From: Caulobacter sp. UNC279MFTsu5.1
GTDB lineage: Bacteria; Pseudomonadota; Alphaproteobacteria; Caulobacterales; Caulobacteraceae
Direction: 5' to 3'
NCBI RefSeq assembly: GCF_900114015.1
Contig: NZ_FORN01000016.1
Coordinates: forward strand, 1-64,000
Length of the DNA: 64,000 bases
Shown here: positions 25,947 through 33,210 of the stretch, in pieces
How positions within the stretch are numbered: the stretch's first letter is position 1
Layout of the letters: each line of letters starts with the position of its first letter
Notes under the pieces: model-generated
Databases searched by the model: none
What the model was told of the DNA's origin: nothing
Seen by the model: only the letters and a program-made list of their open reading frames with translations
Program-made: the position numbers and the translations under genes

Positions 25947-27019
25947 GCCTTCACGACATCGCCGCCCGCGCCCTGCACGTGCTCGACCCCGAGGACGCCC
26001 ACGGCTGGGCGATCCGCGGCCTGAAGATGGGCCTGGGCCCGCGCCAGTCCGACGTCGACGACCCGATCCTGGCCTGCACCGTCGCCGGCCTGGCGCTGTC
26101 CAACTGCGTGGGCCTGGCCGCCGGCTTCGACAAGAACGCCGAGGTCCCGGCCGCCATGTCCCAGGCCGGCTTCGGCTTCGTGGAGTGCGGCACGGTCACC
26201 CCTCTGGCCCAGGCCGGCAATCCGCGGCCGCGCCTGTTCCGGTTGACGCAGGACCAGGCGGTGATCAACCGCATGGGCTTCAACAACGAGGGGCTGGAGC
26301 CGTTCGCCGCGCGCCTGTCGGCCTTGAAGGCCCGTCGCGGGGCCGGCGGTCGCCAGCCCGTCGTCGGAGCCAATATCGGGGCCAACAAGGACGCGACCGA
26401 CCGCGTCGCCGACTATGTCGCCGGCTTGACGCGGCTGTGGGGCCTATCGGACTATTTCACCGTCAACATCTCGTCGCCCAACACGCCCGGCCTGCGCGCC
26501 CTGCAGACCAAGGCGGCGCTGGAGGAGCTGCTGGGCCGCATCGCCGAGGCGCGCGGCCTGCTGAAGGCGGCCGGGACGACGGACTATCCGATCTTCCTGA
26601 AGGTCGCGCCCGACCTGGAGGACGGCGAGGTCGAGGCCATCGTCGAGACCGTCGCGGCCAACGGCCTGAACGGGATCATCGTCAGCAACACCACCATCGC
26701 CCGTTCCGCCGACCTGGCCTCGCCCCAAAAGGCCGAGAGCGGCGGCCTGTCGGGCAGGCCGCTGCTGGCCGCCTCGACCGCCATGCTGGCCCGCTTCCAC
26801 GCGGCCAACGGCGGCCGCCTGGCGCTGATCGGGGCCGGCGGGATCGCCAGCGGCGCCGACGCCCTGGCCAAGATCCGCGCCGGGGCCTGCGCCGTGCAGC
26901 TCTATTCGGCCCTGGTCTATGGCGGGCCGGGCCTGGTCCAGCGCATCAAGCGCGAGCTGGCCGCCCGGCTGCGCGCCGAGGGCTTCGCCTCGGTGACCGA
27001 CGCGGTCGGCGCGGGATGA
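25943..27019 (+). CDS. pyrD: Dihydroorotate dehydrogenase (quinone), class 2
   Basis: Membrane-associated flavoprotein that oxidises dihydroorotate to orotate with ubiquinone, step four of pyrimidine synthesis. The 358-residue protein has an N-terminal amphipathic segment for quinone access, GLAAGFDKNAE, a NRMGFNNEG loop, the catalytic Ser178 in NISSPNTPG, and the FMN phosphate loop IGAGGIASG. The start is set by the ATGA overlap with DUF952. Its product enters the pathway that supplies UMP; the ubiA product here feeds the same quinone pool. Confidence 0.96.
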   Translation: MSLHDIAARALHVLDPEDAHGWAIRGLKMGLGPRQSDVDDPILACTVAGLALSNCVGLAAGFDKNAEVPAAMSQAGFGFVECGTVTPLAQAGNPRPRLFRLTQDQAVINRMGFNNEGLEPFAARLSALKARRGAGGRQPVVGANIGANKDATDRVADYVAGLTRLWGLSDYFTVNISSPNTPGLRALQTKAALEELLGRIAEARGLLKAAGTTDYPIFLKVAPDLEDGEVEAIVETVAANGLNGIIVSNTTIARSADLASPQKAESGGLSGRPLLAASTAMLARFHAANGGRLALIGAGGIASGADALAKIRAGACAVQLYSALVYGGPGLVQRIKRELAARLRAEGFASVTDAVGAG

Positions 27020-27753
27020 CGCCCGACGCCACCCTGGCCTGGCTGCGCCGGTTCGGGCCGCTGGGCGCCTTGCTGATCCTGCTGGTCGCGGCTCTGGCCA
27101 GCGGCCTGGCCGGCAAGCTCAATCTCGAGACCCTGCAGGCCCAGGGCCAAGCCCTGCAGGCCTACGCCGCGGCCAATCCGCTGAAGACGGCGGCGATCTA
27201 TGTCGTGGTCTACGTGGCCACGGTGTCGGTCTCGCTGCCGGGGGCCCTGATCCTGTCCCTGACCGGCGGCTTCCTGTTCGGGCCGATCGGCGGCGGGGCG
27301 GCGGCGGTGACCGGCGCGACCGGCGGCTCGACCGTGGTCTATCTCGTCTGCCGCACGGCCTTCGGCGACTTCCTGCGCCGGAAGCCCGGCGCTCTGCTGA
27401 GCCGGGTCGAGGAAGGCTTCAAGGCCGACGCCTTCTCCTACCTGCTGACCCTGCGCCTGATCCCGGCCTTCCCGCTGCTGCTGGTCAATGTGGCCTCGGG
27501 CCTGATGAACATTCCGGTGCGCACCTATCTGCTGGCCTCGTTCCTAGGGATGATCCCCAGCTCGTTCGTCTATGCCGGGATCGGCGCGGGCCTGGGCCAC
27601 ATCTTCGCCAGCGGCGAGCCGGTGACCATGCACACCCTGTTCTCGCCGCGCATCTATCTGCCGATCGCGGCGATGGGCGGCCTGGCCCTGTTGCCGCCGC
27701 TGTGGCGCTATTGGCGACGCCGACGCGTTGCCGAAGCCCCTGACCTGAAGTAA
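27016..27753 (+). CDS. TVP38/TMEM64 (DedA-like) membrane protein
   Basis: A 245-residue inner-membrane protein with about five to six helices. The SNARE-associated (VTT) domain is clear: SLPGALILSLTGGFLFGP, then GATGGSTVVYLVCR, then RLIPAFPLLLVN and FLGMIPSSFVYAGIGAG. Such proteins are linked to lipid scrambling or transport. The start overlaps the pyrD stop (ATGA). The C-terminus is basic and cytosolic. Confidence 0.9.
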   Translation: MTPDATLAWLRRFGPLGALLILLVAALASGLAGKLNLETLQAQGQALQAYAAANPLKTAAIYVVVYVATVSVSLPGALILSLTGGFLFGPIGGGAAAVTGATGGSTVVYLVCRTAFGDFLRRKPGALLSRVEEGFKADAFSYLLTLRLIPAFPLLLVNVASGLMNIPVRTYLLASFLGMIPSSFVYAGIGAGLGHIFASGEPVTMHTLFSPRIYLPIAAMGGLALLPPLWRYWRRRRVAEAPDLK

Positions 27754-27762
27754 CCCAGACAG

Positions 27763-29277
27763 ATGACCGAGCCGGTCACGCCGTCCGTTCCGGAAAATGC
27801 CAGGCCAGGGCGTCGCTTCCCGTGGCCCGGAGGCCTGTCGGCGCGGCTGCTGCTGCTGACCGCCCTGTTCGTGGCCATCGCCGGCGCGGTCATCCTGCCG
27901 CCCGCCCTGGCCTATTTCGAGGAGCAGTGGCTGCTGGACCGGGTGCGGGCCGCCGAACTGGCCTCGACCATCGCCGACGCCGATCCCGAGCGCCGGGTCA
28001 CCGACCGGGTGTCGCAGCAGCTGCTCGACCAGGCCGGGGTGGTGATCGTGGCGCTGGAGGTCGACGGCGCCCGTCGCCTGGTCCTGCCCACCGAGCCGCG
28101 GGGCCTGAAGATCAAGCCGCCCTATCTGGTCGACCTGCGCCGCCAGAACCCCGGTTCGTGGCTGGCCGCCCCGTTCTTCACTCTCAAGAGCGCGCCGGGC
28201 AGCATGGTGCGGGTGATGGCCGAGCCGCGCTTCCGCCAGGAGGCCGAATTCGTCGAGATCGTGCTGCCCGACGCAAAGCTGAAGGCCGATCTGGTGGCCA
28301 CCCTGGGCCGCCTGGCCGGGGTGACGATCTTCGTGGCGGCCCTGGCGGGGGGGCTGATCTATCTGTCGCTGAACTTCCTGCTGGTGCGGCCGATGCAGCG
28401 CATCACCCAGGCCATGGAGCGGTTCCGCGCCAATCCCGAGGATCCGGCCGCCCGGGTGGTGGTCTCGCGTCGCCGCGACGAGATCGGCCGGGCCGAGCGC
28501 GAGCTCGACATGATGCAGTCCGACCTGATCACCGCCCTGCAGGCCAAGGCCCGCCTGGCCGCCCTGGGCGAAGCGGTGGCCAAGATCAATCACGACCTGC
28601 GCAACATGCTGACCAGCGCCCAGATGGCCTCCGACCGCCTGGCCGCCCTGGGCGATCCCAAGGTGGCCCAGGCCCTGCCGCGGCTGGAACGCGCCCTCGA
28701 CCGGGCCATCACCCTGGCCAGCGACGTGATGGCCTACGGCAAATCCAAGGAGCCGGCCCCGGCCCTGCGCACCACGCCGCTGCGCGCCGCCCTCGACATG
28801 GCCGCCGAGGACGCCGGCCTGCTGCCGTCCGGCGTCGCCCTGGAGACCGTGATCGACGGTCGCGAGCAGGTGGTCGCCGATCCGGATCAGCTGCATCGCA
28901 TTCTCACCAACCTGCTGCGCAACGCCCGCGAGGCCATCGAGGGGGCGCCCGACCGTGGCGGCAAGGGCCGGGTGTTCGTCGAGCTGCGCCGCGCCGAGGG
29001 CATGAGCATCCTGCGGCTGTCCGACGACGGTCCCGGCGTGCCGGAAAAGGCGCGCAACAACCTTTTCCAGCCGTTCGTGGGCTCGGTGCGACGCGGCGGC
29101 ACCGGCCTGGGCCTGGCCATCGCCCGCGAACTGGCCCAGGGCCATGGCGGCGACCTAGCCCTGGTCGAGACCGGGCCGGGCGGTTCGGTGTTCGATCTGA
29201 CGCTGGCGGGCGTCCCGGAACCGCTGCCGGAAGCGCCGCCCGAGCCGGCGAAGCCGAAGGCGAAGTCGAAGCCTTAG
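27763..29277 (+). CDS. Membrane sensor histidine kinase
   Basis: A 504-residue kinase. Helix 1 is at about residues 26-50, a periplasmic sensor region at 51-182, helix 2 at about 183-206, then a HAMP domain. The phospho-acceptor His277 lies in KINHDLRNML. ATPase boxes are NLLRNAREA (N), DDGPGVPE (G1) and GGTGLGLAIA (G2). The C-terminal tail is Pro/Lys-rich. It is the last gene of the sixA run and there is no response regulator nearby, so it is an orphan whose partner must lie elsewhere. Confidence 0.93.
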   Translation: MTEPVTPSVPENARPGRRFPWPGGLSARLLLLTALFVAIAGAVILPPALAYFEEQWLLDRVRAAELASTIADADPERRVTDRVSQQLLDQAGVVIVALEVDGARRLVLPTEPRGLKIKPPYLVDLRRQNPGSWLAAPFFTLKSAPGSMVRVMAEPRFRQEAEFVEIVLPDAKLKADLVATLGRLAGVTIFVAALAGGLIYLSLNFLLVRPMQRITQAMERFRANPEDPAARVVVSRRRDEIGRAERELDMMQSDLITALQAKARLAALGEAVAKINHDLRNMLTSAQMASDRLAALGDPKVAQALPRLERALDRAITLASDVMAYGKSKEPAPALRTTPLRAALDMAAEDAGLLPSGVALETVIDGREQVVADPDQLHRILTNLLRNAREAIEGAPDRGGKGRVFVELRRAEGMSILRLSDDGPGVPEKARNNLFQPFVGSVRRGGTGLGLAIARELAQGHGGDLALVETGPGGSVFDLTLAGVPEPLPEAPPEPAKPKAKSKP

Positions 29278-29308
29278 GTCGGAGGGGGCGTCCCGTCCCA
29301 GCCCGATC

Positions 29309-31036
29309 CTACAGCCCCTTCGCCACCCCTTCGCGTCGGGGATCGGCTCCGCCCTCCAGCACGCCGCCCGGCCGTACGATCACGCCGTGCAGGCCCGAGG
29401 TCTCGTTCTGGCCGGTGCGGACCGCCACGCCTCGGGCCTGCAGGGCCGCCGTCATCGCCGGTCCGAACTTCTCGACGTCGGCCGAGAAGCTGTCGCCGCG
29501 CGCCACCAGGTTGGGCAGGCTGATCGCCTGCTGCATGGTCAGGCCCCAGTCGAACACCCCGACCATGGCCTTGAGATTGTAGGACAGGATCGCCGAGCCG
29601 CCCGGCGAGCCCACGGCGGCCAGGAACTTGCCGTCCTTGTCCAGCACCACGATCGGGACCATCGACGAGCGCGGCCGCTTGCCGCCGGCCACGGCGTTGG
29701 CGCCCGGCGCGCCGTCGCCGTCATGCGGATCGAAGTTGAAGTCGGTCAGCTGGTTGTTGAGGAAGAACCCCCCGACCATCCGGCCCGAGCCGAACACGCT
29801 TTCGACCGTGGTGGTCATCGACACCACGTTGCCCATCGGATCGACGATGACCATGTGGGTGGTGCCGGCCGGCTCCTGGGTGCTATCGGGGCCGATGACC
29901 GGCGCGCCTTTCGGCAGGCCGAAGCTCGGGGCCGGACCGGCGGTCTCGCCGATCAGCTTGGCCCGCTCGGCGACATAGGCCGGGTCCAGCAGGCCTTCGA
30001 TCGGCACCTTCACGAACGACGGATCGCCGACATAGCGGTCGCGGTCGGCGTACATGACGCGTTCGGCCTGCGCCAGCTGGGTCCAGGCCACGGGATCGGT
30101 CGGCCCGCGCTGGGCGATGTCGGTGTGCTCCAGCATCATCAGGGCCTGAAGCACCGACACGCCGCTCGAAGACGGATTGGGCACGCAGACGGTGTAGACC
30201 TTCCACGGCCGGCACAGGGCGTCGGCCGAGCGCGGCCTGTAGGCCTTCAGGTCCGCCAGGGTCATGCTGGAGGCCAGGTCGCCTTGGTGCAGGCGGTCGA
30301 CGATCTTCTGGGCCAGCGGCCCCTCGTAGAGCGCGCTGGGCCCCTTGGCGGCCAGGGCGCGCAGGGTGGCGGCGTAGGCGGGGTTCTTCAGGGTGTCGCC
30401 GGCCTGGTAGCGCTGGCCGTTCGGCTTGGTGAAATAGGCGATCACGTCCGGCGCGGCGTTTTGCGGCACGCGGGGGCTGTTGATCATGCCGGCCAGGCGC
30501 GGGCTGACGGTGAAGCCGCGGTCGGCCAGGCCCTCGGCGTCTTTGAACAATGTGCCCCAGGCGGCCTTGCCGTGCTCCTTCTGGGCCTGGGCCAGCATGC
30601 CCACCGCGCCCGGCACGCCCGTCGAGCGACCCGAAAGGACTGCGGTCACGAAGTTCAGCGGCTTGCCGTCCGGACCCATGAACAGCTGCGGCGTGGCCGC
30701 CAAGGGGGCCTTTTCGCGGCCGTCATAGGCGGTGACCTTGCCGGTCCTGGCGTCGTAGAACACCAGGAACGCGCCGCCGCCCAGGCCCGAACTCTGCGGC
30801 TCGACCAGGCCCAGCACCGCCTGCACCGCCACCGCTGCGTCCACCGCCGTGCCGCCGTCGCGCAACACCCTCAGGCCGGCCTCCACCGCCAGCGGATTGG
30901 CCGCCGCCACCATGCCGCTCGGCTTGTAGGCGGGCGCCGCGGCCGTCGCTTGGACTGGGGCTGGCGGCCCGGCCTCGGCCGAAAGGGGCGCGCAGCCGGC
31001 GATCAGAGTGGCGAGCAGGGGGGCGATCAGACGCAT
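29309..31036 (-). CDS. ggt: Gamma-glutamyltransferase, lipoprotein form
   Basis: A 575-residue Ntn-hydrolase that cleaves gamma-glutamyl bonds of glutathione and relatives in the periplasm. The N-terminus has a lipobox (LIAGC, Cys15), so the precursor is probably lipid-anchored. The autoprocessing nucleophile is Thr392 in the GTTHMVIVD block that begins the small subunit. SSGLGGGAF and PGGSAILSYNL are conserved substrate and oxyanion segments. It converges with the histidine kinase gene. It would serve recycling of glutathione made by the gshA product. Confidence 0.94.
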   Translation of the reverse strand: MRLIAPLLATLIAGCAPLSAEAGPPAPVQATAAAPAYKPSGMVAAANPLAVEAGLRVLRDGGTAVDAAVAVQAVLGLVEPQSSGLGGGAFLVFYDARTGKVTAYDGREKAPLAATPQLFMGPDGKPLNFVTAVLSGRSTGVPGAVGMLAQAQKEHGKAAWGTLFKDAEGLADRGFTVSPRLAGMINSPRVPQNAAPDVIAYFTKPNGQRYQAGDTLKNPAYAATLRALAAKGPSALYEGPLAQKIVDRLHQGDLASSMTLADLKAYRPRSADALCRPWKVYTVCVPNPSSSGVSVLQALMMLEHTDIAQRGPTDPVAWTQLAQAERVMYADRDRYVGDPSFVKVPIEGLLDPAYVAERAKLIGETAGPAPSFGLPKGAPVIGPDSTQEPAGTTHMVIVDPMGNVVSMTTTVESVFGSGRMVGGFFLNNQLTDFNFDPHDGDGAPGANAVAGGKRPRSSMVPIVVLDKDGKFLAAVGSPGGSAILSYNLKAMVGVFDWGLTMQQAISLPNLVARGDSFSADVEKFGPAMTAALQARGVAVRTGQNETSGLHGVIVRPGGVLEGGADPRREGVAKGL

Positions 31037-31249
31037 GGCGAACTTTCTCGAAGACCCCGGCCACGGAAACGAGGAGCGCGCCGTTGCGATCCCCGCGCGG
31101 CCAAGGTCGTTCCCCTCAAGAAGGGAGCGCAGCCTTGCGGGTCAAGGCTTGGGAGGCCTTCTCCACAAACTTCGCGCATTCTGCATCAAAAGGCGCTTGC
31201 GTCCCCGGATCGTCCGGGCTATCTCCCCCGCCTCGCCGAAAGGCAGTGC

Positions 31250-31326
31250 GCGCCCGTAGCTCAGCTGGATAGAGCATCAGACTACGAATCTGAGGGTCGG
31301 ACGTTCGAATCGTTCCGGGCGCGCCA
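31250..31326 (+). tRNA. tRNA-Arg (ACG anticodon)
   Basis: A 77-base cloverleaf. The acceptor arms GCGCCCG and CGGGCGC pair perfectly, with discriminator G and an encoded CCA end. The anticodon stem TCAGA/TCTGA encloses the loop CTACGAA, giving anticodon ACG (31284-31286), which is read as ICG after deamination. The T-arm has GTTCGAATC. The 3' half is overlapped on the other strand by the end of a recombinase remnant, which marks it as an integration site. Confidence 0.97.
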
Positions 31327-31836
31327 TTTCGGTTTGAAACTGCGAACTTCCAGAATCGCTGTGTTTTCGCCCGTTGAGGCGACCAGGGTTCGAAGCAAGT
31401 CAGTTCGATTTCCCATAATCTGGATCTCTTTCGTCGAGAGCACCTCGATGCGCTGAGCCACGGCGCGGACGCCGTCCTCGGCGCGAAGGCGCGCTTCGGC
31501 GGCCTGGGCGAAGGTTTGCAGCTTCTCGGGCGTGAGGCTTGGCCCCAGGCGTTCAATGGCCGCCTCGGCCCTGTCAGCGTCCGCACGGGCCTCGTCCCGC
31601 ATGGAGGCCAGTTCCTTCATGCGATCCTTGAAATCTTGGTCGGCGGTATCGGTCACACCGTCCTCGATCGCCGGGTAAAGCCGCGAGAGCTTGGCGGCGG
31701 CGGTGGCCGCCCGTTGACGAAGCTCGGTGATGTGAGCGTGGCGGCGATCGATCCACTCGGCCCGGCGGTCGAGCACGTTCCCCAGCAGCACCTCCAAGCG
31801 CTCGCTATGGAGTCCGTTGCGCGCGGCCATCTGCAA
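31282..31836 (-). pseudogene. C-terminal remnant of a large serine recombinase at tRNA-Arg
   Basis: About 180 residues corresponding to the C-terminal part of a phage/ICE-type serine recombinase: a long charged coiled-coil helix (Arg/Glu/Ala-rich, to about residue 130), then VRAVAQRIEVLSTKEIQIMG, the SDLLRTLVA-like NRTDLLRTLVAS, and FKPKWRARNDSNVRPSDS at the end. The catalytic resolvase and zinc domains are missing, and an in-frame stop lies at 31858-31860 just upstream. The final dozen codons are read from the reverse strand of the tRNA. This is the usual arrangement of a tRNA-integrated element, here decayed. Confidence 0.8.
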
Positions 31837-31901
31837 GGCCTGGGCGGATGGGCCAGATCACTTCAGGTCCGATCCGGTCCACTTGGCCTCGGGACTGGGC
31901 G

Positions 31902-32663
31902 TTAGGGCGCGCCGCTCAGTTCGGCGACCACGTCATAGGCGTCGCCCCGATAGTAGGATTGGGAGAACTCCGCCGCGCGACCGTCCGACAGGAAACCGCG
32001 TCGCTCGATCAGCAGGCCGGCGTCTCGCGGCGACACGGCCAGAGCCTCGGCCTGGCTCTTGGTGAACACGATCGCGCGCAGGCGCTGCAAGGCCCGCACC
32101 GGACGATAGCCGGCCTTTTCGAGCGCTTCGTAGAGCGAGTCGCCCACCGCCTCGAGCGAGGGCAGGCAATAGGCTGGAACCGTCGCGTACTCCAACGCCA
32201 TGGGCGCGTCGTCGGCGTAGCGGACGCGATGAAAGCGGTAGACGGCCGCGCCAGGAGAAAGCCCGAGCGAGAGGGATTCCTCGGGGGTCACGGCGCCGAG
32301 CGATCGATTGACCCACACGCTGTGGGGGCGCCGGCCGCGCGAAAGCATGTCTTCGGAAAACGACGACAGTTTCGAAAAGCTTTTCTCGACCCGGCTGGCC
32401 ACGAAGGTGCCCGCGCCGCGGCGGCGGCTCAGAAGCCCCTCGTCGACCAGGCCGCTTAAGGCCTTGCGCACCGTAATGCGGGACACCGCATACTCCTCGG
32501 CCAGCTCCCGTTCGGGCGGAATGGCCGCATCCTGCGACAGGACGCGGCTCTGGATGGCGCTCCTGAGCACGCGCTGCAGTTGCATGTAGAGCGGCAAGGC
32601 GTCATCGGCTTCGAGCCGGCCCACGCGGTCTGAGAAGGACATCGGACTACTCGACGATTTCAT
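31902..32663 (-). CDS. GntR-family regulator, HutC/NagR-type (UTRA domain)
   Basis: A 253-residue repressor. The winged helix (about residues 17-87) has LPLYMQLQRVLRSAIQ, PPERELAEEYAVSRITVRKAL and RRGAGTFVAS. The UTRA effector domain follows (about 105-245; LYEALEKAGYRP, ERRGFLSDGR). The subfamily includes NagR, YvoA and DasR, which respond to GlcNAc phosphates. It is divergent from the TonB receptor and glycosidase run, and a DasR-like operator lies in its own upstream region, so it probably controls the N-glycan locus and itself. The ATG at 32663 is preferred; 32642 is an alternative. Confidence 0.92.
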   Translation of the reverse strand: MKSSSSPMSFSDRVGRLEADDALPLYMQLQRVLRSAIQSRVLSQDAAIPPERELAEEYAVSRITVRKALSGLVDEGLLSRRRGAGTFVASRVEKSFSKLSSFSEDMLSRGRRPHSVWVNRSLGAVTPEESLSLGLSPGAAVYRFHRVRYADDAPMALEYATVPAYCLPSLEAVGDSLYEALEKAGYRPVRALQRLRAIVFTKSQAEALAVSPRDAGLLIERRGFLSDGRAAEFSQSYYRGDAYDVVAELSGAP

Positions 32664-32789
32664 GAAGATGCGCCCTTTGTCCCGATACGGTCCGGCGGGC
32701 GCGCCATGGGCCGGTCGCCAGGCTTGGCGGCCCGCCGCGCCAAGGTCGCCCAGGCGGGGTCGGAGAGTCCGCCAAAAGACCTCCATATG

Positions 32790-32807
32790 AGGTGGATAGG
32801 ACCACCT
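32790..32807. promoter_or_regulatory. DasR/NagR-like palindromic operator
   Basis: An 18-base site, AGGTGG-ATAGGA-CCACCT, with perfect 6-bp inverted arms. It keeps the GTGG-N6-CCAC framework of the Streptomyces DasR site (AGTGGTCTAGACCACT), which is bound by a regulator of the same GntR/UTRA subfamily. It lies 127 bases upstream of the GntR gene, between it and the divergent TonB receptor. Binding by the local regulator is inference. Confidence 0.5.
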
Positions 32808-33210
32808 GCGGTCCAGGCTTTATTTCATTAAATTTCCTGAATTTATGTATGAATCGTTTCGACGCGTGTGCTGCCCCCGCGTGACAATCAAGGGTGGCCG
32901 CCTTTCGCGATGCCCATAAACCTAAGATATATTTATCTTTTTTCATTACCCCAGGGAGCCTCCAGGAATCGCGGCGTCGGCGGAGCCCGAGCAGTTGGGT
33001 GACAATTCTACACGCCGGAAAAAATTTATATATGAAATTTGATTTATTAATTGACGACAAAGCGAGCCCGGCCCTAGGGTCAAATCCGCATCAGGTATCT
33101 CAATGGTTCTAGATTGGTATCTAGGGGCCTTCGGGAGCTTCGAGCGGCTGTCGTGGCGACGGTCTGGCGAGGGAGGGGCTTCGGCGCCCCAAGGGGAGGG
33201 GACTCAACAA
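32808..33210. other. AT-rich control region before the TonB receptor
   Basis: About 400 bases without a gene between the operator and the receptor start. Positions 32815-33060 are strikingly AT-rich for this genome, with runs such as TTAAATTTCCTGAATTTA and AAAATTTATATATG. A possible -35 element TTGACG lies at 33051-33056, without a convincing -10. Near the 3' end the motif TGGT-TCTAGATTGGTATCTAG (33103-33123) contains two similar TGGT..TCTAG units in direct orientation. The ribosome binding site AAGGGGAGGGG is at 33191-33201. Confidence 0.5.

Noticed and set aside
33103..33210. An upstream start (33103) extending the first TonB receptor by 36 residues
   Set aside because: The extension has no signal-peptide character, whereas the ATG at 33211 has AAGGGGAGGGG upstream and is followed at once by a normal signal peptide.
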